From: Papaver somniferum
Taxonomy: Eukaryota > Streptophyta > Magnoliopsida > Ranunculales > Papaveraceae
DNA: 64,000 nucleotides
Direction of reading: 5' to 3'
Assembly (NCBI RefSeq): GCF_003573695.1
Contig: NC_039359.1
Coordinates: 120,101,849 to 120,165,848 of the forward strand
In this document: one piece after another, positions 1 through 10,277 of the stretch
Numbering within the stretch: the stretch's first letter is position 1
Layout: each line of letters begins with the position of its first letter
Program-made: the position numbers and the translations under genes
Notes under the pieces: model-generated
The model's input: only the letters and a program-made list of their open reading frames with translations
What the model was told of the DNA's origin: nothing
Databases searched by the model: none

Positions 1-1346
1 TTTTCTCACCTAAGGCTCAGACGGGCATTTTCGAATAAATGATTAAACCAGCATTTAATCATTCTTTCATCAACAAATCGTCAACTCTTCATAAGTTCTT
101 TGTATTTGCTCACGTGAGCATATGGACACTACATGGTTGATCCACGGTCCCATGTAGTCGCTCCCTCCTTCATCCCATGGTTAAACTTATGACGAACCAT
201 GAATTGATCATCAATTGATCAAATTAGGGTTTCCGAATCCAAGGATCATCATCCCAGATTCCAACCCTAATAATTTCACGACGACCTCATGGTCATTAAT
301 TTTATTAATTATGCTCGGTTCAACGACCAGTATCCTAATTAATATTTTTGGTACGTTGCCAATAATCCATCAGATGAACAACACATGCTCAGACGATCAA
401 ATATTCAAAAATTCATCACATGAGCAACACTTGCTCAGATGATAAATATTTGCTCAAACCAAGGAATATTGGTTCAACAATCAATATTCAACGATCCATC
501 GAATGAGCAATACTTCCTAACTTCATCGTAAGAACTATACCTCTGTCTCATGACATGTTCAATTCATGAGTTTCAGAACATCATGTTCAACTCAACAACT
601 ACATGGACTCATCGTCCCATCAAACCACGAAGTCATCAATTGACTAACAAACTACGAGACGTCAATCGTGTCACTTGGGGGGATATCACTTAGGGTTTTT
701 GGTCTGGCGGTCTACGGCACGTGTGCTCAAACACACGATGGAATGTGAGCAAGTCGTACAATCAGTTGAAGGAATTCACGAGGTAGTGGGCGGAAAATCA
801 ACCAAGTCTCCATACGTTGAGCAACTGGTTTCAAACAAGATCTCCACTTCCCCACTCCTTGATTCCATCAACTGTCACACTTCATGGAATCATGGTGTCT
901 AAAATTCCAACAATATAAATAAGTCTCCGAATCATGATTGAATCATCGGCATCAACAGTATCATCAATCTCACTTAAAATTGACAACACGAGATCATCAA
1001 CTCATCAATTGAGCAACTACTCTCAATTGAGCAATTTCAATCATTCAGAGCTTATCATATTCAGAATTCACACGCCCACAATATTGGATTACCATTCATT
1101 CCACACATTTCTCAGCTTCCCTCCTACAGATCAACCCATCCTCTCTTGTGACCAAATTTACTCTGGAACGGTCATTGTCTTGATTTAGGCCGGAGTACTA
1201 CATATTGATCTCTCGAATCTAAAGCACCCTCTTTGCAGCGGTGCATCTGTGTGAGGTTTAACATTTCACTCGGTTCGAGGAGTCTCCTCCGTACGGTCGT
1301 CTCCTCAAATCCTTAAAAACCAGCAAATCGTTTTTCCCCATCTACA
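1..1346 (+). repeat. 3' part of a gypsy-type LTR (second copy of the family)
   Basis: This stretch aligns base for base, with scattered changes, to 4734..6049 and 15600..16875, the 3' portions of the two LTRs of the element at 2500..16875. It ends in CCCCATCTACA, the family's LTR terminus, and is then followed directly by copia pol sequence. It is therefore the right edge of another member of the family that entered the same copia element. Its left part lies outside the window. The short ORFs in it (for example 215..442) recur at 4937 and 15815 only because the LTR is repeated. They are not treated as genes. Confidence 0.85.
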
Positions 1347-1594
1347 ACTGGAATAATGAAAATCTTTTGTGATAACTCTAGCGTGATTCGCATCACTGAG
1401 AATCCTGTTGAGCACTCAGAACTAAGCACATTGAAATCAAGTATCATTTTATTAGAGATCTCTATGAAAATGGTATCATTATTATGGAATTTGTTCCTTT
1501 CGAACAACAATTGGTTGATATTCTCACCAAACCTTTAGATACTGCTACGTTCCAACACTTACGACAGTCTATTGGTGTTGTTTTGGTTTATTAG
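1347..1594 (+). pseudogene. Ty1/copia pol, C-terminal end of RNase H
   Basis: Translation gives the tail of copia polyprotein: CDNSSVIRITENPVEHS, then after a one-base loss near 1411 the frame that reads TKHIEIKYHFIRDLYENG, then EFVPFEQQLVDILTKPL and a stop at 1592. This order (DNxS..., the HSRTKHI-type block, FIRD, QLADIFTKPL-type block) is the standard end of copia pol. The frameshift makes it a relic. The upstream part is cut off by the gypsy LTR ending at 1346. Confidence 0.85.
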
Positions 1595-2432
1595 AATTCT
1601 CGTTGTTTTATTGCCCCTGGATCTATCAATATCTTTTGGGCAATAAAATATTGAAGTTTCAGTGAAGTGTTATTTCAATTCCTCATTTGTTTCTAGTAGT
1701 ATTAGTTTGTTTCTGTTTAGCATCAAAGTGTCCAAAGAAATACTTCTTTTCTTGCAAAAGTAAGGTCGCTCTTGTTGTTCTTTCGGGAATGACATTTAAT
1801 GGGGGAAATTTCTTAATTGAACTTGTGCTTGTTTGCCAAATCTTTGTGGGGAGTGCGGTCGTGGAATATTGTAGGAGTTTTCTTGTATCTTTATAAACTC
1901 CTTGATAAGCACACTAAGTTTCGACTATGTGAAATCATCGAAACAAAGTTGATATGTTCTCTTAATTTCCAAATCTTTTAGTCATGATCCCACTAGTTTT
2001 CTTACCTTTGCCAATTTATATTGACAAAAAAGGGGAGAATTATTGTGTAGTTCACACTACAAATACATATGGTTTATGGATCATTATGTAAGGGGAAGTG
2101 GTTTTCATTGTGAGATGAAGTATTGACTAAGGGGGAGTGACACATATCACCGTAGTATTATTGTCAAAATTATGATACAATTGAACTATGACACTGTATA
2201 ACAATAATTGAGAACAATGGTTTTCTTATTGTTATGGCTACGGATCTTCAACAACTATGATGCTGAGTTGAACACGTTCAGAATTACTGGAGTACTTGGA
2301 AGTGACGAAGATTTCGAGTAATGTTGAAGAACCAAGGAAATCAAGCATTTGGATGAGAAGCTACAAAGTTTATTTATTTTGTAATCCATATGTATTGATA
2401 GTTTTGTCACTAAAATTGACAAAAGGGGAGAT
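1595..2432 (+). repeat. copia 3' noncoding region with polypurine tract
   Basis: This noncoding stretch lies between the copia pol stop and the copia LTR. It contains two related segments, one with TTGACAAAAAAGGGGAG (about 2022) and one with TTGACAAAAGGGGAGAT (about 2416). The second abuts the LTR start TGTTAGAG and is the likely polypurine tract. No supported gene. Confidence 0.6.
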
Positions 2433-2499
2433 TGTTAGAGCACTGCTCGGTCGAACTCGCAAGCGTTGCTATCTCAAGCTTGTTTGTCAAGTTTAGTTG
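2433..2499 (+). repeat. 5' tip of a copia 3' LTR, interrupted by the gypsy insertion
   Basis: It begins TGTTAGAGCACTGCTCGG and matches the first about 67 bases of the minus-strand LTR that starts at 49000. It is cut at 2499 by the gypsy LTR start, and the LTR body resumes after that element at 16876. Confidence 0.8.
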
Positions 2500-2911
2500 T
2501 GTAGATGGTGGATTTTCTAGAAGTTATAAAATCGTAAACTCATAATTATACGAAGCTCTGATCCAGCAATCAGACATGAGTATCGAGACACGGGTCTCTC
2601 ATCGAATTCTCAAAGGAGAGTACTTTCTCTCAGAGTACATGTAGATATGTAGTCTCACGATTGGACGACGGCATATCTCATGAATACTGAATACTTTCAG
2701 TGATTAATTCTATATAGTATCACGAGATGGACGGCTCCTAGACATCTTGCTCTGCTAGTATAGAGCGATAACGTCTTAAGGAACAAACAACGAGTTTACC
2801 CTGACTATATAAAGGATATGACTTACCGACAAGCTCATATCAGGATAATTAATGCTCCTAGACATCTTGCTCTGCTAGTATAGAGCCACAAAGTTAATTA
2901 TTCCTAATTAA

Positions 2912-3325
2912 AATTGCTCCTATTCCATGGTAGAATCCACGACTGGTCCCATGGAATGGAAATAACAATTGCTCCTATTCCATGGTCGAATCCGCGACTG
3001 GTCCCACTGAATGGCAATAAACAATTGTTCTGATTCTATGATCGAATCCACGGCTTGATCTCATAGAATAGCAATAACTATATTATCTCATTACTCCGAT
3101 TTCATGATCGAATCCACAACTGGTCTCATAAATGGTAATAGATAAATCTTAATTACTCTGATTCTATGGTTGAATCTACGATCCCATGGAATGGTAATGC
3201 TCACTTTATTATTCTGAATTCGTAATCGAATCCTCAGCTGATCCTATGAATTAATAATAAACAACTTATTACTCAGTTTTGTGAAATATTCTCCACTGGA
3301 TTCCACAATTAGTAATAAATAATCA
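2912..3325 (+). repeat. Array of seven degenerate hairpin units in the 5' LTR
   Basis: Seven successive 50-60-bp units share the plan ATTGCTCCTATTCCATGG, then a spacer reading TCGAATCCACGACTGGT, then CCCATGGAATGGCAAT. The two outer arms are reverse complements, so each unit can fold. Units one and two are nearly identical and later ones are increasingly diverged. The same array is at 13784..14205 in the 3' LTR. Confidence 0.8.
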
Positions 3326-3479
3326 ACAATCAGGCGTTTGAGCTACCTCTAAGTAAGCCCCGATTCAAATGGTGAAAGTGTATTCAACGACGGTACACTA
3401 ACAGTCACCGCACGATCGAGTATTTCAAAATACAACGAAACGATGAACCTATGCAAAATAGGGAAGAAAATAATAAATA

Positions 3480-4570
3480 ATTAAAAATATTGACCAAGGT
3501 GCTGGGAACACGGACACACGACCTACCGACTGTGTCGCGGGCAGTTCCACGCCAGTTTTATATTCTTAATACATTTTTATTATTTTCCATGATTTGATGA
3601 AAATTCTCTCATCTGATCAAATCTCCTTCGTCTCGAGGAAGCTCCTCGGTTTCATGGTACTTCCATAAATCCATAACAAATAATATAAAATTAAGGAAAG
3701 GATTGTGGGGCGTGACCATTGGCCAACCGGCCATGCCTTGGTCCCAGACGGCCCTACACCCCACAGTTCCTTATTATTATTATTATTATTATTATTTCTC
3801 TAATTTCATGAAAAAACTCCTTGATTTCATGGTATTTTTGCACATATCATCATATAATAATAAAATAAAATAAAATAATGAAAAGCTTGTGGGACCGGGC
3901 CACTAGCCGGCCGGCCATGCCCTAGCCGGTCCCACACGCCCTTTGTGATATTATTTTATTATTATTTATCCTATTTTTCCTTGAATTCATCAAATTTCTT
4001 GATTTTATGGTATTTCTCTCAAATTAGGAAAAATTCCCTCAAATCATCAAAAATACCTAAAAAATATTAAAAAATTATTAAAAACTTGTGGGACCGGGCC
4101 ACTAGCCGGCCGGCCATGCCTCCATGGTCCCACACGCCCGTGTTTTTATTATTTTAATATTTTGCTTCCATAAACTCATGAAAACTCCTTCAATTCATGG
4201 AAACTCCCTAAATTCATCAAATTTCTCAAAATTCATGAATTTTTCATAAAATCATCAAAATATTTTAAAATTAAGGAAAAGGCACCACGGGACCGTGGTC
4301 ATGACCGGCCGACCATGCCTTGACCATGGCGGTCCCACGCCTCCTCATTCCTTATTTTATAATTGTTTTTCATCATCTCATGGTGTTTTCCTCAGTTTCG
4401 TCGAAACCCTAATTTTGGCATATTTTCTCGAATGGATGCTCAATTGCACGCCAGAAAATATCAAAATTCTCAGGACTGAGACGCAGACGCCTTGGGGACA
4501 CGAGCACGCTATCTTGACCGACCAAGATTGTCTCTTTGTCTCATGGAGGCCGGTCCCATCAATTTTCACA
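3480..4570 (+). repeat. About 200-bp-period modules with GC-rich palindromic cores in the 5' LTR
   Basis: GC-rich cores of the type GTGGGACCGGGCCACTAGCC...GGTCCCACACGCC occur near 3490, 3705, 3888, 4088, 4287 and 4490, so at a spacing close to 200 bp. They are separated by AT-rich linkers with TTATTATT and TTCATGAAAACTCC motifs. Each core is itself a dyad. The paralogous block in the 3' LTR is 14365..15440. Confidence 0.75.
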
Positions 4571-6049
4571 ATTTTAACCTAATTTGCACAATCGCTCGTA
4601 TTAGGTCAAAACTCTTCCATACACTTTGGATTTTCATGAAGTGATCGTCAGGTGGTCACGTGACAACCCAAGGACGGTTTCATGAATCCATTGTTGGTCC
4701 CTCGCCTCGTCATAATTAATTAGGTTTTCTCACCTAAGGCTCAGACGAGCATTTTTGAATAAATGATTAAGCCAGCATTTAATCATTCTTCCACCAAAAT
4801 CGTCAACTCTTCAGGAGTTCTTCGTATTTGCTCACGTGAGAAAATGGACACTACATGGTTGATCCACGGTCCCGTGTAATCGCTCCCTCCTTCATCCCAT
4901 GGTTAAACTTATGACGAACTATGAATTGATCATCAATTGATCAAATTAGGGTTTCTGAATCCAAGGATCGTCATTCCAGATTCCAACCTTAATAATTTTA
5001 CGAAGGCCTCATGGTCATTAATGTTATTAATTATGCTCGGTTCAACGACCAATATTCTAATTAATATTTTTGGTACGCTGCCAATAATCCATCAGAGGAG
5101 CAACACATGCTCAGACGATCAAATATTCAACAATTCATCACATGAGCAACACTTGCTCAAACCAAGGAATATTGGTTCAATAATCAATATTCAACGATCC
5201 ATCGAATGAGAAATACTTTCTCACTTCATCGTAAGAATTATACCTCTGTCTCATGACATGTTCAATTCATGAGTTTCAGAACATCATGTTCGACACTCAG
5301 CAACTACATGGACTCATCGTGTCATCAAACCACGAAGTCATCAATTGACTAACAAACCACGAGACGTCAATCGTGTCACTTGGGGGATATCACTTAGGGT
5401 TTTGGTCTGGCGGTCTACGGCACGTGTGTTCAAACACACGATGGAATGTGAGCAAGTCGTGCAGTCAGTTGAAGGAATTCACGAGGTAGTGGGTGGAAAA
5501 TCGACCAAGTCTCCACATGTTGAGCAACTGGTTTCAAACACGATCTCCACTTTCCTACTCCTTGATTCCATTAACTGTCACACTTCATGGGATCATGGTG
5601 TCTAAAATTCCAGTAATATAAATAAGTCTCTGAATCATGATTGAATCATCGGCATCATCAGTATCATAAATCTCACGTCAAACTGACAACATGAGATCAT
5701 CAACTCATCAATTGAGCAACTATTATCAATTGAGCAATTTCAATCACTCAGAGCTTATCATATTCGGAATTCACACACCCACAATCTTTGGTTACCATTG
5801 ATTCCACACATTTCCCAGCTTCCCTCCTACAGATCAACCCATCCTCTCTTGTGACTGAATTTACTCTGGAACGGTCACTATCTTGATTTAGGACGGAGTA
5901 CTACAGATTGATCTCTCGAATCTAAAGCACCCCCTTTGCAGCGGTGCATCTGTGTGAGGTTTAACATTTCGCTCGGTTCGTGGAGTCTCCTCCGTACGGT
6001 CGTCTGCTCAATTCCGTAAAAACCAGCAAATCGTTTTTCCCCATCTACA

Positions 6050-6072
6050 GATTGGCGACCACAGTGGGAGAT
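6050..6072 (+). other. Putative primer-binding segment
   Basis: The first bases after the 5' LTR, ATTGGCGACCACAGTGGGAG, are where reverse transcription would be primed. The TTGGCGACC-type start resembles gypsy primer sites, but I did not match it to a particular tRNA. Confidence 0.5.
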
Positions 6073-6107
6073 CATTCTCTCGGTTGCAATCTCACAGTCT
6101 CACAAAG

Positions 6108-7490
6108 ATGGTTGATCTTAGGTCCGGTTCTGTTACCAATCCGGGTTCAACACCCGACTCTCGCATCACAATTTCTAGTGATACTGCAATCGCAAGTACT
6201 ACTCCTCTCAACATTGCAGGCTTCAGTGGTACCACTAATACCACTCCTACAGCCAGCAATGTCATGCCACATGTTACTACTACTCCTCCAAGTACTGGTG
6301 CTCCAATGATCACCCCTGCAAGTGACGGCACTGGCGCCATCAACAGTCGGCTCTTCGGTCGGTCTCCTGAAGAAACCAGAGGAAATCAGCCTACCATAGT
6401 TGATCTCACGAAGGTTCAGACTGATGTGGCTGCAACACAGAAGAAGTTGTGTGTTTATATTAAAACTCTCACAGACAAGCTTGCGTCTGAACGAACTCAG
6501 CCTCAGCGCGAGAAAGGAAAAGCTAAAGAAACATCTTCAACCGCTGATCCTGAAATCTCTCCAATCCATGTTGTACATGATGAAGAATTACGCAAAGCTG
6601 CAGATGACTCTCCAGCAACGGAACCTGCAAGTTTCATCACTCGTGAAGATATGGAGTGCTTTTTTGAGGATCGATGAAAATACAAGACATCATCCGTCCA
6701 TCGTCACCAACCTCCATACTGCCATATAGAGGATTCCTCTTTCAAAAGGTTATACCGCTCCAACATTCATTCTTTATGATGGAACATGAAATACTCAAAA
6801 ACATATTTCTCGGTTTCTGGAATTATTGGGCGAACACGAGCACAACCATGTCGTCCGTCTGGAGAAATTTTCAAAATCCTTGAAAGGCAGAGCATACACC
6901 TGGTACAACAACATCGCATCGTGAAGTATCACCGATTGGGGAGAGATGATTAATGCTTTCTACAGAAAATACTTCTTCGTGTCAGAGCAAGTCACTCTCT
7001 CTGATCTAGGAAGGATGTTTCGAAGGAGCAACGAACATCCTGATGATTATGTGAAAAGGTTCAGGATTCAAGCCTTGGAATGCCACAACCCAAACGTCAC
7101 ATAAAAATAACTTGTAGACTTGTGCGTCAACAAAATGATCCCGATCTACAGAGACTTGCTGGAAAACCTCCGGTTCCACACTTTTTCAGAACTTCATGAA
7201 GCAGCCAAAACGATCAGTGACTACTACACCTGCTTTACTGAGCAAAGTCTACAAGGTCGAGGAACCTCGGAGCAGCCGACGTCTGATCAACAAACAGTAC
7301 GATGTCCAACCTTCCATGAACGTTGTTGCTCAAGGAAGAAAAAGGAAATGTTCTGCTCAAACATGCGACATCCAACACATCTTCCTACAAAAGCATCACG
7401 GGAGGATAACCAATCTTGCACAAACTTCAACCTGGCATCAACGAACGGGAAAATGATCGGACAGACTAAACTTCTCATGAAGGAGTGATC
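6108..7490 (+). pseudogene. Retrotransposon gag, frameshifted
   Basis: An ATG at 6108 opens MVDLRSGSVTNPGS and runs open to 6677. This N-terminal region is Ser/Thr/Pro-rich with a K/E-rich stretch near the end. The gag core follows in other frames: HISRFLELLGEHEHNHVVRL (about 6805..6865), then LKGRAYTWYNNIAS, WGEMINAFYRKYF and DYVKRFRIQALECH (to about 7090). LKGRAYTWY is the hallmark of Retrotrans_gag. A stop falls within it near 6922 and others follow. The protein would form the virus-like particle. Here it cannot be made as one chain. Confidence 0.75.
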
Positions 7491-8411
7491 GAGTTACTGG
7501 AAGTCTGGGTTCAAGACGGTGCAATCAAACTGTTGCTCATCATAGAGAGCCAACATGAAGAATCCAAGGTACTGTCACCTTCATAGATTTATCAATCATT
7601 CGACAAGTAACTGCAATATTTTGAAGCACGTCACCAAAGAGAAGGTTGATCCACAATAGATTCAACTGGGCACTGGAGGAGTACACAAGAATCCTCTCCC
7701 AATCATAACCTTTACACTCTCTGAACAACCTATCAAAGAGGCTGTTCAATCCTTGGTCGAACGTGAATTTCTCTATCTGTCGAAGACACAAAATAGAGAC
7801 ATGTTCAAAGCACTGAACCACATCGTGTCAAGAATTCCATTCCGGAAATACTTATTGAGCCTCCAGCCACAAACCAAGAGATGTACGACTGGGGACTGCT
7901 TACCACAGTCGAAGAAACAAATTTGTAAGAACGTTGATCGATGCCGGCACCGCCATCAACATCATTCCACTAAAAACCTCATAGCCGCAGGCATCAGTCG
8001 ATAAGAAGCTACTCATGCTCCCATCTCAATCAGATACCTTGAAGGAGCGCTCAGAATACTTATGGCTACATCACTCTCAAAGTGAACATAAGTTCAACAC
8101 TGGACAGAAACCAAGTTTCACATAATCAGGAAGATCCAGGATATGACATGTCCTTCAGACGAGCGTGGATCCACGCTGAAAATATGGGTACTTACAGAGC
8201 GCCTTTGGTTACACGTCCCTCCAACGAAGAAAGTTCTGATCCAGAAGATTTGACGGACATTCCATCATCAGAGTACTTGGAGGAATTTCAAACTTTGACG
8301 AGGTTGAAGAAAGAACCTGCAAAAGATGCATATACATCCATTAAGAGGTTCCGCACTCAGGCAAGTCTCATCCCATATCCATGTCATTTATTTCCTCACA
8401 TGTTATCCTAG
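7490..8411 (+). pseudogene. gag-pol junction remnant: knuckle-like segment and protease-like motif
   Basis: Around 7490..7560 the frame reads WVQDGAIKL, and near 7560 CHLHRFINHSTSNC, which resembles the short Cys/His segment common in plant gypsy polyproteins. At 7937..7975 it reads RTLIDAGTAINIIPLKT, matching the retropepsin region where D-S/T-G is usual. Here the triplet is D-A-G, followed by a frame change. From 8150 YDMSFRRAWIHAENMG recalls the YDxLLGRPWIH block that follows the protease. The ORF at 8082..8411 (109 aa) covers this last part. Everything past it is noncoding on this strand. Confidence 0.6.
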
Positions 8412-9199
8412 CATGGGGACTCAATTCTGCTAGCAACTCTGCAAGACGTTATGAATGGTAGCTTCACCACATTAGTATTTTACCAAGTGGTTGAATCTGA
8501 TGCTCCTCCAAATCAAGCACTGAAACATTCATTACCGAGATGATGTCCAAACATGGCAAAGAACATTTTGGGCATTTCTCCTGCTAGTCCATGTGTTCCA
8601 CAAAATCAGAAAGCTCTAATGTCTGCACAAGTGTCGAATCCCACTACTGCAACGATATGGATGCTGAATCAACAGAAGATACTCCAGGTCCGAGACGATC
8701 AAACCCCTAATATATTCGATGCTTAAGGAATATACGCTTCAACACTCAAGCATCTAAAAAAGCTATCAAATTGTACTCCTAATCAAAGAGTACAACTTCA
8801 GCACAAATATCTCGATGATGACACATTGATTCAACACCAGCACGATCAAAGTGTAACTAAACAATAAGTCTTCATTATCCCATGATAAGACTTCCGAAGC
8901 ATATGCAACATCATTCATACATGGATGGCACTAACTCCTTCAATATATACTAGGCAACCTGAGGTGATTCCGTGAAACTTCATCAACGGGTTTTCTCTAC
9001 ATCACAAGCCCATGCATGATTGAGGAACTTTCTCTCTTCACCAATCACATCCAGTATGAAAACTGCTGATGCTATCTACTGCAACAATGTTGACTCACTG
9101 ACAAAGCCAGATCGTGGTAAAGTTATGCTTTCAGGAGCATTCAGGTTGAACTCTCAGTACACCTTCATCTTACGGACGCTCAACTCATCAACTAGTTCA
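8412..9199 (+). other. Retrotransposon interior without supported genes
   Basis: No reverse transcriptase, integrase or other conserved motif was seen on either strand. Only short chance ORFs occur. The reverse transcriptase would be expected here in a full element, so the pol has probably been replaced or lost. Confidence 0.6.
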
Positions 9200-9421
9200 T
9201 GAATGTAAAAGGCTCACTGGATGAAGGAGCAAAGTTTATATCTATAATCATGGTTCTAGCCTTTTCGGTCTTTGGAGCAACTTCAACCATGGTATCAGCA
9301 TCAACAATAATCTCTAGAGGAACACCATACATGATCTCAGCATCGACAAGGATCTCTGGAGCGTAATCATTCATGGTTTCAGCACCAACAACGGTCTCAG
9401 GAGTAACATCCTCAGGGCTTC
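9200..9421 (-). CDS. Antisense acidic ORF within the retrotransposon
   Basis: The complement reads open for about 73 codons, from a stop just above 9421 to a stop at 9200. It is rich in Val, Glu, Asp and Ala, with a repeated pattern (PETVVGAETM, PEILVDAEIM, LEIIVDADTM), and ends EPFTFMN. The composition resembles the acidic N-terminal part of the antisense gene at 10278..12126. It may be a diverged repeat of it, or a further exon of an antisense transcript. I recognise no domain. Whether it is translated is unknown. Confidence 0.35.
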
Positions 9422-10277
9422 ATCAACTAATCATTCTCTGAAGTGTTACACATGAAGCGGACTTCTCTAAGACCAATGATTCATATCAAGATGTGCGGAC
9501 CTGATAACATGCTCACATGAAAGTCTTTCCAAAGCTGGCACGACTGGTGGGCATAATCCAAAGTCTTCTACAAGATGTTCTCATCACCTCTATAAATGAG
9601 ATACAACACACTCCAGGCCATGAGTTTGCAAAAACGTATTAATGGGTGAGGAATGGCACAATTCTTCCTCAACAAAAGATGTTCGTATATGTCTCTTCTA
9701 CAACATACCAAAAGGGCGCATCAATCGGACATACGAGCTAAAAGATATGGCATTTACTGTCAGGTCTATGAAATCTGAAAATTTGCACGGGATTACAAGT
9801 TATGAAAGTGCTTACTTTATTGATTGCCCTAGACATCTCCAAACTTAAGCATTCTGGTTGCATATGATTCCTCCGTCTCTTAGCTTCGAAAGTTGGGGTC
9901 AATCGTCAGATTCCGACGTCGTATGAGGTTCCTACAGCTTCCTGAGCGTACAACATGCAAACAACAATTTTTAGACGGGATTCATAACTTCCACGGTCGA
10001 TCGGTGTCCACCAGGTCCTTCCGCTAAATCCTTTGTCAAGGTGCCTCCAACTTCGACCACCTAGGTCTTTACATCAATTTTTCTACCTGGGTCCTCTATC
10101 TAGGTCTCACCAGAAGAAAGGAAAACGAAAGGCAGAGACTTAACAAAATACTGGGGACTGACGGTCCACTTGTCAAGACGATCGATTTCACAATCCAAAA
10201 CCGATCAAGAAATCAAGACCAGAATAAAACCTCACATCTCTCAGAAGTCCAAGGTTCAAGATATCATGGAAAGAAAA
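9422..10277 (+). other. Retrotransposon interior without supported genes
   Basis: Short ORFs such as 9642..9848 have no recognisable motif. Nothing else was seen, apart from its position downstream of the antisense gene's stop codon. Confidence 0.5.

Larger units (their letters stand above)
2500..6049 (+). repeat. 5' LTR of the gypsy element
   Basis: It starts TGTAGATGGTGG and ends CCCCATCTACA, immediately before the putative primer-binding segment. At 3550 bp it is very long for a plant LTR. Most of the length comes from two tandem-module blocks (2912..3325 and 3480..4570). Confidence 0.9.

Noticed and set aside
215..442. Recurrent 75-90-aa ORFs at 215, 4937 and 15815 starting MIKLGF
   Set aside because: They lie at the same place in three copies of one LTR, and the frame is not kept equally. 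Repetition of the DNA explains the similarity, not protein conservation.
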